NCBI RefSeq assembly: GCF_963675165.1
Contig: NC_087384.1
Span: forward strand, 2,936,501-3,000,500
Direction of reading: 5' to 3'
DNA: 64,000 nt
Source of the DNA: Halichondria panicea
Taxonomy: Eukaryota; Porifera; Demospongiae; Suberitida; Halichondriidae
Shown here: positions 1-9,989 of the stretch, one piece after another
Position numbering within the stretch: position 1 is the first letter of the stretch
Layout of the letters: every line of letters begins with the position of its first letter
The notes under the pieces: model-generated
What the model saw: the letters and a program-made list of their open reading frames with translations, nothing else
Databases searched by the model: none
Told to the model about the DNA's origin: nothing
Translations under genes and position numbers: made by a program

Positions 1-61
1 ATGATTGAAGTTAGTAATTCGAGTCTTGGTTAAATGATTGTGATGGTGGCGGGAAGTACTG

Positions 62-874
62 TCATGGCTGCTGTATCATCTGTCCAAGCATTTGCATCAT
101 CTGTAGTTGATGTGCCTGTTCCTCCTTTCTTCTCACGTCTTCTAATTTTCTCTCTTTATCCCATCTTTCTTCCTCTCTTTTTTCAAATCTTTCCTCTGCT
201 TCTCTCTGGTAGCTTAAGAATGTCTCCGTCTGCCTCTCCATAGCCTTTTCTGTCTTGTTTTTTCTGGGGTTTTTTGTTTTAGGGGGAGCACCTGTGTGTG
301 TAGATTTTAAGTGCGTGCACTTGTATGTTTTCTATGAACTTACATTCATCTGTTTTCTCCTTTTCAGATGTACTGGCCTCTCCTTCAGTATTGGCCACAG
401 CACCGGCACTCTCCACTGGAAACTGTGGCTGAATTTGACTGCCATCTGTGTTAATAAATTTAAGATAAGTATCAAGTGTATCATTATAATTATTGTACCG
501 TCTGTATCCTCCACAATCTCATCCACCCTTTCCTCCATCTCAGAGCTTGTGTCAACGAGGAAAGATGGAGCGGAGGCTGGTCGGTGCCCCAGAATCCTAT
601 CCAGCTCGTCATAAAACTTACATGTTTTCCTCCTTTCCCCAGTCTTGTTATTGCTATCCTTTACTTTTTTGTAGTTTGTTTTTAAGTTTTTAATTTTTAT
701 CCTACATTGCGTCCAGTCTCTTTCATATTCCTTTTTCTTCATTTCTTGTGCTATTTTTTCGTAAATTACTTTATTTCTTACAGCTCCGTCCAGTTGCTGC
801 TGCAAGTCACTAGCTCCCCAGATAGCTATTAGTGCCTTCATTTCATTGTCACTCCAGTATGTGCCTCTGTTCAT
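62..874 (-). CDS. Myb/SANT-like protein of a PIF/Harbinger transposon, three exons, apparently intact
   Basis: I read three exons: 874-499, 445-344 and 291-62, with GT-AG introns of 53 and 52 bases, giving about 235 residues. The N-terminus (MNRGTYWSDNEMKALI, residues 1-90) has the spaced tryptophans and basic helices of a trihelix/Myb-SANT DNA-binding domain (YWSD, IWGA, DWTQCRIKIKNLKTNYKK). The middle is acidic and polar. The last exon encodes a highly charged coiled coil (EERFEKREEERWDKERK). In PIF/Harbinger elements such a protein accompanies the transposase and helps it bind the ends and enter the nucleus. A broken copy lies at 31.8 kb, and comparison of the two supports the splice sites. 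The matching transposase would lie left of this window. The start is the first ATG, shared by both copies. The stop lies where the other copy codes a Gln/Pro/Ser-rich tail, so the C-terminus may be slightly shortened. The family is clear; activity is inferred only from the open frame. Confidence 0.72.
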
Positions 875-904
875 TGTCTTCTCTTCTTATAGGACTTCTT
901 ATGC

Positions 905-1106
905 CACAAATGAATTCTTTGCATTCCTTTAATGCGCTTGCAGCTGTTTACACTACTGTCTAAACCGCATTGATCCGGCTTCAAACCACATCAGGTAGGC
1001 GGTTTACGTAAGCCGGTTTTGATAGCGCATTAGTGCGTTTAGACTAGACCTCGTTAGTAGTAATGCGCTTTACAATGCGCATTAGATGCTGCGTGTAAAC
1101 AGGGCT
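905..1106. repeat. Terminal and subterminal region of the left Harbinger element
   Basis: The stretch ends with GCGTGTAAACAGGGCT at 1091-1106. The identical 16 bases close the second Harbinger element at 35471-35486. Inside it are several AATGCGC/GCGCATT words (for example 1061-1086, a near palindrome) and an opposing CTGTTTACAC near 945. Subterminal repeats of this kind are expected binding sites for the Myb-like protein and transposase. The exact outer boundary and target duplication were not resolved. Confidence 0.55.
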
Positions 1107-1239
1107 TCAGACTGAGAGTGATACTGAATCTGATTTCGAAGATGATGACCGTGAGTCTGAATCAGAGCATGAGTTTGAGGCTAGCACTGTTGGTGTTACA
1201 AAGCCCATGTAATTCTTTTTGCTGTACGAGTTCTACAGT

Positions 1240-3190
1240 GTATCAACCAAAAGACGTTTTACAAAAAACTGAACGTATTTATGGTATAGGTAGCAATACC
1301 CGTAAACGGCGCTTACTTCCTCTATGGTATAAGAATTATCCATGGCTCCACTTAGCTTGAAAGTGTACTGTCATCAATGTAAATTTGGATCGGAATTAAA
1401 TTTGAGAATTCCCAGAGCTGAACCAGCTTTTTCAACAGAAGGATTTTGTAATTGGAAAAAAGCCACCAAGAGGTTTAAAGATCATGAAATATCCCACGTG
1501 AAATATCCCACGCTCACCAACTTGCTGTTGCAGCTCATATTTCTCGTTGTCAAGTAAGTACCTGTCAATATAGTTAACAAGGACTCAACTTGGTCGCCGA
1601 AACAGCATACTTCGACAACTTTCTGCCTTGCGCTATCTCGTACGTCAGGGTCTGGCAACGAAACGACCATGCTGGTGGTTCAAATCTAACAGTTCTACTG
1701 CAATTAGTATTGGAAGAGGTGAAGCTCAATCACCGGAATTTATCAATGAGCTAATTGAAATCATGTCCCACAGTGTATTACGTTCACTCCTGGCTAAAAT
1801 GTTCGATCAGAGGTGGTTTGCTATCCTAGCAGATGAGACCAGAGACGTTTCCAACAGAGAAAAATTGGTTTTGTGCATACGATGGATTTTTATACAGTTA
1901 AGTGATGCAAAAGCTGAAACTGTACACAAGTCTTTAAGAGATTCGCTTATCAGTTTATCAGTTTGGGGTTTAACTTCGAAAATTGCAGAGGACAAGGCTA
2001 TGATGGAGCAAGCGCCTTTCAAGGACATATTTCTGGAGTGGCAAAATGGTTTAAAGATGAAAACCCTGCCGCTGTGTCAGTACACTGCTTAGCACACTGT
2101 GTCAACCTTACTTTGCAAGAAGTAACTCGTAAAGTTACATGTATTAAGGAAGGACTTAATTTCGCTATGGAGGCAATACAGCTCATCAAATTTTCCCCAA
2201 AACGACAAGTTGTTTTTGAGAACATACAAACTCAGCAAGTTTCCCCACATTCCTCGATCCGTTCCTTGTGTCCAACTCGATGGACAGTACGTACTGGAGC
2301 AATGCAAGCTATTGTGAAAACAAAAACATTGCAGTTAACGATGGAACAATCATCACATGACTGTTCAAGACGTGCCAGTGGGGTTTTGGCTCTAATGGAT
2401 AGGTTTTCGACTTACTTTGGGCTAAAATTGTCTATTCTAATATTCAGTATGATTGAACAGCTCTCAATTACCCTTCAAAGTATCAACACAACTGCTAATG
2501 GTGGTTTCTTTGCTGTTGTGATACAAGCCCTTCAAAGAATCCGTACTGATGAACTGTTTCTTTCATTTTTTGAAATGGTTCGCAACGAAACAAAGCAGCC
2601 GTGATCCGTGATCCTCCGGTTTTACCCAGAAAGAGACAAATCCCTAGAAGAATAGATGATGGTGCCTACTGTTGAAGATCTGTACAGAAAAGAATACTAT
2701 CAGGCTATTGATTGCGTTAAGGGAGAACTGGAGAGGCGTTTCAACATAGAAAAAATGTTGATTAACAGTGCAAATGGCAAGTCATATTCGTTCCCTAACA
2801 CATTTAAGGAGATTTATGATAAAGACATCGACATGGAGAAGCTTTCTTTACAACTTCAGTTGCTACCTGACGCAATGAAAGGTTCTCCAACTAAAATTAA
2901 GGAAGTAACAAGAATTCGAACTATTTGTGACATCCTGAATGACCAGCCTGGAGTAAAAAATTTATTGTCAGAAGTACATAAAGTTCTCGGGATATATTAC
3001 ACCATTCCAGGTACTACTGCATCTGCCGAAAGAAGTTTCTCAGCCCTTAAACGGATCAAGACGTATTTAAGGAACTCAGCATAGACTGAACCATTGCATG
3101 TTACTTCATGTACATCGTCAACAGACAGATGAATTAGATCTTAACACGATAGCTAAAGAATTTGTAAGCAGCTTTTTTTGGACGTTTCTA
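1240..3190 (+). pseudogene. hAT-superfamily transposase (ZMYM/DUF4371 type), frameshifted
   Basis: Pieces of one transposase follow each other in several frames. A TTF-like zinc-finger region (EPAFSTEGFCNWKKATKRF) is at about 1410-1490. A DUF4371-type core (FAILADETRDVSNREKL) follows at about 1815-1870. The RNase H-like core with GYDGASAFQGHISGV and CLAHCVNL is at 1990-2110. The hAT C-terminal dimerisation motif (TASAERSFSALKRIKTYLR) is at about 3015-3075, and its last residues continue in another frame to about 3170. At least three breaks are visible: near 1360 (stop and frame change), near 2600-2660, and at 3080. DDE-type hAT enzymes of this group cut and paste elements with 8-base target duplications. 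I did not find the terminal repeats. It is a dead copy, and its neighbours are unrelated elements. Confidence 0.75.
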
Positions 3191-4860
3191 AATGATTATA
3201 TTTTTGTGTGAGGAATTTTTATGAATGCAATTCTGCTGTATAATTATAATTATTATATCAGAGCTAATAAGCTTGTAGCTAGCCCGTAGCTAATTATGAT
3301 GTCATAATGAGGAGGTATGGTTCCGGCGCTCCACGCCGGGGCGGTGCCACTTGGGTGGTGCAAACTTGGGTGGTGCTTTGCACCACCCAAGTAGCCCCCC
3401 AACTTTTAAACTGTTCCTACTCCACTGGATACATACAGTGTAGGACGGATTGAAGAGTTTTAACTGTCTGGAAGATCGGCTGCGGCAGTCTATAGATACA
3501 GTACAAGTGAGTGGACGTGTATTACATTTTACTTGAGAGTACAACTGAATGCAGGTTTTAAACTTTCATTGTAGCAGCTACCAGTTCGTCGTTAGTGCAA
3601 GTGAATGAAAATTGTCTGAATGTAGCCTCCTTCGCAGCCTCTCCTTTTTCTGTTCTTTGTCACACGGTCAATAAGATAAAATACGGTAAGAATTGGAGGA
3701 ACAAAGAAAGAAAGAAAGAACGAACCGTCCAAGAAAAAGGAGAGCCTGCCTCGCTAAGTCGCGTGACGGTGGCACAGTGGTGGCACAGTGAAAATGAGCG
3801 TGGGCTTTCAGTAGATGGGCGGAGCCTGACAGGCAACAAAGCCACAGGATGCCTACGCGCATGCAGACTTTATAATTATATAATTATGCGATATTAGATG
3901 GCTTTAAATTAATAGATCTACCTAGCATATATAGGTCTTATCTTTGAGCCTATCCTCAAGCCTCAAATTGAGGCTTGAGTTATTATTATTATTTTATTGA
4001 GCAGTAGTCTAGTCTAGAAACAGTGTATTTGAGAATGACATGACAATGTTGCAAGGTTGTGATCTCATGAGTACTGACAAAGTGAGACTAAACCATACTA
4101 ATTTGTGTGCATTTGTGTGCATGAGACAGGGGCGCGAGCACCAATGCCCTTAGTTCAATACATGTAATAGATGTTAGATCGATAGGGTCCAGTCAATTCC
4201 ATAGTCGTGCAATCCTATTGTAGTCCTTTTGGAAACTTTCTGGCAGTAGAACCAGCTCTATAGTGGATACGGAAATAATACCTGCAGATAAGCACTCACG
4301 GTCTACATTGTCTGTCGTAATACATTGTCTGTCGTAATTTGAGACACTCGAGACACTCGACTAGGTCGAACTTGAGGTCTTAAGAGTAAGGCGAGTTTTG
4401 TAGTCTGTAGTTCTGCTGTATAGTAATTATCCGAGGATAAAATTGGTTGCCCTTGCTCTTCTAGTTTGGATAGTGTGATTCTTCTTTATTATATTCTTCT
4501 ACTTGGACTAAAACATTCCTTCTGATAACATGAAGGGATCTGTAGGATTTTTCAATTGGAGTATTGCTGTGAGTTGTCCAGGATAGGTTCCTTATTTGCC
4601 CAGGTCCTTTTGACAAGGGTAGTCTCCAGCCTCATCTTGTAGAGCTAACTTTTACATACTGTTCTGTAGCTTCACACACTCTTTGCCTGGTAAATACTGT
4701 GTGTCACACTGTGTGAGAGGGCGGTTTACTCTTGCCCACGCTCAATTAAATTTGGCTACGTCAGCGGGGCAGGCCTTCCTTTTTCTTAGTGGCTTCCTTT
4801 TTTCTTTCCAATTATTCCCGTATGGTGACAAACAAGATTATAACTGAAAAAGGAAGGCCT
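3190..4860. other. No gene recognised; small repeats
   Basis: The reading frames here are short and look random. A self-complementary cluster at 3345-3395 alternates CTTGGGTGGTGC and GCACCACCCAAG. It is followed by CCCCAACTTTTAAACTGTTC, and a related arrangement recurs at 36420-36475, so this may be the edge or promoter of a dispersed repeat. Exact adjacent duplications include the 17-base unit at 4304-4320 and 4321-4337. A purine-rich GAAAGAAAG run lies near 3705-3720. Confidence 0.4.
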
Positions 4861-4886
4861 GCGAAGTAGTTTGTAGCATCATAATA

Positions 4887-5270
4887 ATGATGTTGTTCAA
4901 CTGCAGACGCTTGGCACGATTCGCATGGCAAAATTACATGACATTGGTAATGATCCAATCCCAAGTGCAACTATTCGATGTGAACAGAATGGAAATTGTA
5001 TTGATTGAAGTGAAATTGCACACAGCTCAAAACAACTCGACACTACAAAAGTGTTGTCCCAGAAATATTTGCATTGGAAGATAGATGTGTTTTCGATGTA
5101 GTGACGATCCGTGTAAAGGTCCCCATCAAGTTTGCCAAAGAGAGATTCTTGACGGTGGTTACATATCAAGCAAGATGTCAGATGGCAGTGGTGTTGAACT
5201 GAAAGGTGAACAATATGTTGACTATTTTTCGCGGTACCCTGAAGTTGATAAACTAACACGATTGAACTGA
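4887..5270 (+). pseudogene. Possible degenerate coding fragment, unrecognised
   Basis: Two consecutive open stretches (4887-5081 and 5085-5267) give low-complexity-free peptides, the second with a CFRCSDDPCKGPH cysteine cluster. The pieces look more protein-like than their opposite-strand shadow, but I recognise no family and see no start context or splice signal that decides the structure. It could equally be chance. Confidence 0.15.
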
Positions 5271-5398
5271 CCAACTTCACTAGAAGGGGGTCGAGGTGGT
5301 AGCGGGTCAGATGGCTGCCCAACCCCCACAAACGAACACACCTCATCAACAATTGATTGCAACACTCGGTCTCAAAGAGTCACAGTAAACTAGCTTAA

Positions 5399-5908
5399 CG
5401 TTTTCCCTGCTTTAATTAAAAGTGAATATTTGCATATTTTTTATAACCGTATATTAAAAACACTTGTAACCAGGTAGAACCGGATCTGTCGCATCCATGG
5501 ACTCATCTAGCAACCAACCACCAACCACCACCCCACAAATAACAATTGTTAACAGATATAAGTGTTCAGAATGTTCTCACGGTGACATGACATCTTTTCC
5601 CGGAAAATCAGGTTTACAAGTTCATTGGTGGCTCATGATATCCACTGTTGTACTAACTAAGTAAGACTACTCACTTACCAAGATGGTCCACCTCAAATTC
5701 TCAGGCTCTTTCCTCTGAAAGGAAGCTTCCTACAGCTATGATCTGCCATAAGCATCGATATTCTCACTTCCCTAGAACGATCGTATAAAACGGTCACTTT
5801 TCTTTCGACGATTCTGAACCTCGAAGCAAAATAGTAAAAATACCACGTGAAAGAGCAGCTCAATGCAGCGTGCGCATAGCTCCAACACAGCGTAAAGCGG
5901 GGAAAGGG
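5399..5908. mobile_element. piggyBac-like MITE, family 2, copy 1 (510 bp)
   Basis: The element is flanked by TTAA at 5395-5398 and 5909-5912. Its right end reads GCGGGGAAAGGG and its left end CGTTTTCCCTGC, a degraded form of the inverted sequence CCCTTTCCCCG seen intact in the second copy at 27719. Interior blocks shared with that copy include GGTTTACAAGTTCA, TGGCTCATGATNTCCACTG and GTGCATAGCTCCAACACAGCG. No coding capacity is visible. TTAA target duplication and CCC...GGG ends are the hallmark of piggyBac-type transposition. Confidence 0.65.
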
Positions 5909-6006
5909 TTAATCTTTATCTCAAGTCCAACTATTATTGCATGCTACCCTTGCATGCTACCCTCACACCACCGCTGTTTCAAGACTCCACTCAAGCTCTG
6001 TTTACA

Positions 6007-6895
6007 TCCGACTAGAAAAACATTTGCCTTTAAAAAGCGTGGAAACAAGAAATTCGACGAGTGCATAACTCCAATCCGTTACAACACATGTAATAATTCC
6101 CGAAATGTATTAGGATGTTATTTTGTTACTTTATGTTATATATTATTTGCTTATTTGCTAGTATGTATACATGTATAGGGTAAGTTGAATGATTGGAATG
6201 TTTACATAGTATTACATAATCAATCATATTGAAACTTTGTGATACAAGGTATGTGTTTTAGTTTTGTTTTAGTTTTGTGATACCCCCCCTTTACAGTTTT
6301 GAGCAAAGACAGTGCCAAGTAAAGATAAAGAGCCAAAGATCTAGAGGAAAGACAGTCCCAATAGAAAGACAGTCCCAATAGAAAGAGCAAAGTCATTGAT
6401 GCATGAAGTATGACAATGATTTCATGACAGAACAATCTGGGGCTATACTAAGACAGTGCCAAGTATAAAGAGCCAAATAAAGACAAAGATCTAGACGAAA
6501 GACAGTCCCAATAGAAAGAGCAAAGAAAGAGCAAAGACAGTCCAGACAATGCATTGATGCATGAAGTATGATAATGATTTGATAACAGACTCAGGGCTAC
6601 TATATAGCTACTGGGCTATACTTTGACAGTGCGCACATGTGTATACTGTCAGTGTATAGACAACCTATACAATTAACAAACTATATGTGATAGCCAAAGA
6701 CTGTTCAATTTGCCACAACCAGAATTAATGATCCTATAATTGAAAGATTGTTAATCTGTCACTGCACTATTGTGATGCTATTTTTATTATGATACAAGTT
6801 ATCAGCACATGTTCATGACGTTGTAACGGATTGGAGTTATGCACTCGCCGAATTTTTTTAAAGGTGTAGCAATTTTTCACATTGCAAAAGTCGGA
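6007..6895. mobile_element. Long-TIR non-autonomous element (third relative of the module in the Helitron-like blocks)
   Basis: The left end TCCGACTAGAAAAACATTTG and the region around 6060-6090 (CATAACTCCAATCCGTTACA) are matched in reverse at 6816-6895 (TGTAACGGATTGGAGTTATG ... GTCGGA). The same arms bound the first part of the two 1.4 kb blocks at 8002 and 32836. The interior differs completely: it holds two diverged copies of about 145 bases (about 6300-6440 and 6447-6600), rich in AAAGACAGTCCCAATAGAAAGA, which also carry short internal duplications. No gene is visible. Confidence 0.6.
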
Positions 6896-7187
6896 TTCCC
6901 TTTCTCAGTAGTATTTAAATTTAATAGTGTATTATATAACTGAAAGAGTAACGTTCAACCCACCGTCTGTACTATAGGAATATAGGAATATTTGGATTAT
7001 AGCCATCTTGATAGAGTACTTCGAAGGTGAGTAGTCATTCAATATTTATGTAGACCACCTGTATACATAGACCACCTGTATACATGTGCACATGTGTGTG
7101 TGCGTACGCATATGTGAACATGGGAAAAGGTAAGAGGCGTTGACAACCTTTGAAGTTTGTATGTGAATGGGGAAAATTCGCGAGCAC

Positions 7188-7196
7188 TATATAAAG
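7188..7196 (+). promoter_or_regulatory. TATA box of the small spliced gene
   Basis: TATATAAAG lies about 25-30 bases upstream of a TTTTCATCTCAAC stretch (7211-7223) that could be the initiator. A 5' exon ending ATG|GTAAGT at 7241/7242 follows. The combination of box, spacing and donor suggests a real core promoter. Confidence 0.45.
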
Positions 7197-7296
7197 CAGT
7201 TCCCAATGCTGTTTTCATCTCAACAAAGCTTAATACGTATGGTAAGTGATTTTTTTTGATTGCTTTGCTTACCAGTTTGTATAACTGTGATACAGA

Positions 7297-7757
7297 ATGG
7301 CAACTCCTGAACAAACACCTCAGCGTCCAGCCCCCAGTCACTCCTCCAATCCCAAGGCCTGTCTCTCAGGGACAGTCACATGTGAGCCAGCATGTCACAC
7401 AACGGTTCACAAAGTACAGGTGACTCAAAGCAGGTGTGTCGTAGTGTGTCGTAATGAAGCATTGAAACATGATACCTGCCACTCTCTCCATCTCACTTTA
7501 ACTGACACTGAATTCTTTCCCAGTGGAGACAGATTCATATGAATCTAGTAGTAGTAGTGATGAAGACTACACTCCTGCTCCACAGCGTGGTAGAGGCAGG
7601 GGCCGTGGTGGGGGTGGTGCAGGTGCAGGCAGACGTGTCTACGTAAGTATTGAAGTTTTAATATTAATTAATAGTGTTGTTTGAACTTTGAACTTTCCAT
7701 AATTTCCTCCATCTGCAGATATTCAATGCACCAGTGACTATCAATCAGCATAAATAA
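7297..7757 (+). CDS. Small spliced gene, about 80 residues, RG/G-rich, unknown function
   Basis: A 5' untranslated exon appears to end at 7241 (ATG|GTAAGT), and the intron ends at 7295 (TACAG). Coding exons: 7297-7381 (donor T|GTGAGC), 7524-7642 (acceptor TTTCCCAG, donor TAC|GTAAGT) and 7719-7757 (acceptor CATCTGCAG, stop TAA). Phases agree, giving a Pro/Ser-rich start (MATPEQTPQRPAPSHSS), an acidic serine run (ETDSYESSSSSDEDYTPAP), an RGRGRGRGGGGAGAGRR segment and the tail VYIFNAPVTINQHK. RG/RGG tracts often bind RNA or DNA and acidic-serine runs are typical phosphorylation targets, but I recognise no family. It may be an accessory gene of a transposon, since only repeats surround it. The other frames of the exons are inferior. 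Confidence 0.45.
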
Positions 7758-7800
7758 TCAATCAGCATAAATAACTCTTGAACTCTTGAATGTATTATAA

Positions 7801-8000
7801 CAATCCTATGTAAAACCTACTGATAAAATGTGAATAAGATAATGTGAATTGTACAACAATGACTAGCCTCGGACCACCCAGATTAGTATTTCAATCGTCA
7901 TCACTAGCCTCCTTCACAAGGCAGTGAGGCCTGTAATAGAGGCTATCATAATTATTACATGCCTGTCTAAACATGCCTGTCTAAGTAAATTCTTAATCCA
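7801..8000. repeat. Partial copy of the 3' end of the Helitron-like block
   Basis: AATCCTATGTAAAACCTACT at about 7802-7821 repeats the sequence just before the terminal hairpin of the block ending at 9407 (and 34251), but then diverges. The rest of the interval shows only short direct repeats such as ACATGCCTGTCTAA, given twice near 7958-7985. Confidence 0.4.
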
Positions 8001-8572
8001 ATCCGACTAGAAAAACATTTGCAATGTGAAAAATTGCTAGAATTGGCCAGGGGAACCACAAAAAAGCGTGGGAACAAGAAATCAGACGAGAGCATAACTC
8101 CAATCCGTTACAACGTCAATCACATGTATACTGGTAGTTTTCCCATGTTTTCCCAGCCAATATGCCACGCAATTTTTACTGGTGGAGTGATGACCAATCC
8201 CTATATATATTTATTATACATCCATTTTAGAATGTGGGGCACATAATCATGATGATTTGTGATGAATTGATGTTCCTAATACATGCAGTGTTGAGCACAG
8301 GTACACACAGTCCATCCATGCGTAGTAACATGCACGGACCGTACTGGTGACTGCATGGAATGATGTGGTGGATGGAAGCTGATAGGTGGATCTGGAACAC
8401 AGTCTATTATTTAATATACTATGTATTGTACATGTTCATGACGTTGTAACGGATTGGAGTTATGCTCTCGTCTGATTTCTTGTTCCCACGCTTTTTTGTG
8501 GTTCCCCTGGCCAATCCTAGCAATTTTTCACATTGCAAATGTTTTTCTAGTCGGATTCCCTTTCTTTTTCAG

Positions 8573-8742
8573 TACAGTTTACGTATCATGACATGCATAA
8601 AGTGGAACGTCAAGAGGCAGTACAAGAAGAGAAGACAGGACTAATCAGATATCTTCTGGAATATCTCTGGGCTAATAATTATAGTAGAATGAGTAATAAT
8701 TTATTGCTTGATAATTATGTTGAATTTGCGAATCAGTATTAA
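8573..8742 (+). CDS. Exon-like open frame inside the Helitron-like block
   Basis: A strong acceptor (CCCTTTCTTTTTCAG ending at 8572) precedes an open frame to the stop TAA at 8740-8742. The peptide (about 56 residues) begins QFTYHDMHKVERQEAVQEEK and continues with an amphipathic stretch. No matching donor exon was identified. The second copy of the block has the same acceptor but a one-base loss (CATAAGTGG) and an altered middle that break the frame. It could be the captured last exon of a host or transposon gene. I recognise no family. Confidence 0.3.
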
Positions 8743-9111
8743 ATGACAGCCATTTTAAGAGCATGATATCTAGCCAGTGCATATAGCATGCCTGTCAGAG
8801 AAAGGGAGCTAGAGCTGAACAGTGTGAAGAAAAGGAACACCTCAGGCTCTGGAAAAGCACTGCTGCACTGATTTTAGGCGCACGGTTTATTAGCCACGCC
8901 TATCTATTATTATTGGCCACAACGCAATTGCTGAGTCATTAAAGATGGCGGAATTGTCTAGGTAAGAGAAATAGAGACTGAGAGGTCATCTGCCTCGTGG
9001 AAGCAATCGCAAATCTGAAGAAGCGCTTTGTAATCCAGGTTGTAGTCGTTTGGAAACCCTGTGCAGAATGTCCTGGAGATGGCTGTACTTGGAGTAAATG
9101 CTGGGCAAGAA

Positions 9112-9146
9112 ACTTACTTACTCACTTACTTACTTACTTACTTAGT
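9112..9146. repeat. (CTTA)n microsatellite
   Basis: A run of ACTTACTTACTC...ACTTACTTAG follows ATGCTGGGCAAGAA. The equivalent run in the second block (33949-33988) is longer, as expected of a slipping tetranucleotide repeat. Confidence 0.8.
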
Positions 9147-9731
9147 CAGTCAGACAAAGAGCGGTGAAACGTCGAAATAGTGCAATTTTTAAAATGAAAA
9201 TATTCATTCATTAAAATGTTTATGGATTATGAAATGAGAGATACAAAGAGAGAAAAGGCTAAATAAACTATCTGTTCAGCCAGTTTCTTGATGTGGCCTT
9301 TCCCTGCAGAGATAGAACAGTTTGAACATGAGTCAAAATAATTGAAATAATGCTAAACACGGGCAAACCCACTGCCAATCCTATGTAAAACCTACTGGTT
9401 TTACTAATAAATTTTTTGCCACAAACAGCTGCAAGTGGGAGAGCATTAAATCCAAATGAGCATTAAATAGAAGAAAATAATTATGAGTTAGTGTTTTGTT
9501 TTTAAAGGGTTCATTCGGCCGGTTTCCAAGACACCTTTGAGGTACGGCCTTCATCTCGTTTTTCGTTGTTTTCGAGGGATTCGTCTTTGTTATTGGGACA
9601 CTGCAGGTGATAAACACACACAGTAACATTGAATACTCACAATAGTCTTCACTCACCGTATTGACGCTGCCCAGTGTTTGTTTGTTAGCTCTAAGGTCTC
9701 TTGGACCAGTGTGCTCAGAGACACAAATGGA

Positions 9732-9954
9732 AGGAATACTTTTAGCCACACATTCAATGAACGGGCAGTAAACCGTTTGACATAAGTCTCCATGAACAAA
9801 CAACCAATGGGCAAGAATGCGTGTGAAACATTGAACAATTAAGTTCTACACTTAGAGTTTAAGTAATAACAGAAAGAAAAGGTGGTTACCCAGGAATACT
9901 TTTAGCCACACATTCAATGAACGGGCAGTAAACCGTTTGACGTAAGTCTCCATG
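9732..9954. repeat. 63-base direct repeat, two copies
   Basis: The sequence at 9732-9794 recurs at 9892-9954 with one difference, separated by about 97 bases. It lies just downstream of the OTU-type region on the minus strand, and the two copies read as similar peptides there, so it may be a duplicated 3' part of that gene. Confidence 0.7.
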
Positions 9955-9989
9955 TATAACAACAATAGGCAACCTACGCACAGAGTACG

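Larger units (their letters stand above)
8002..9407 (+). mobile_element. Helitron-like non-autonomous element, copy 1 (1406 bp)
   Basis: This block is nearly identical to 32836-34251, while the sequences outside differ completely. Both copies start TC after an A and end CTAA before a T. Just before CTAA is a perfect hairpin, AAAACC-TACT-GGTTTT (9387-9402). TC...CTRR ends, a 3' hairpin and insertion between A and T are the signature of Helitrons. Against it: the hairpin-to-CTAA spacing is only one base, and the left part is a 117-base inverted-repeat module (8002-8118 and 8439-8555) that also occurs alone at 6007-6895. Inside are an exon-like ORF (8573-8742), a possible ATG exon (ATGGCGGAATTGTCTAG|GTAAGAG, 8945) and a CTTA repeat. 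No Rep/helicase gene is present, so movement would need one in trans. Confidence 0.6.

Noticed and set aside
34-685. Plus-strand frames at the left edge
   Set aside because: They lie opposite the three-exon Myb-like gene, whose homologue at 31.8 kb confirms the minus-strand reading.
4897-5352. 151-residue minus-strand frame
   Set aside because: Histidine/serine-rich composition without motif, opposite weakly protein-like plus frames; no start or splice context.
9381-9803. 140-residue minus-strand frame
   Set aside because: It crosses the boundary of the Helitron-like block at 9407 and a 63-base repeat, so it is composed of unrelated sequences.
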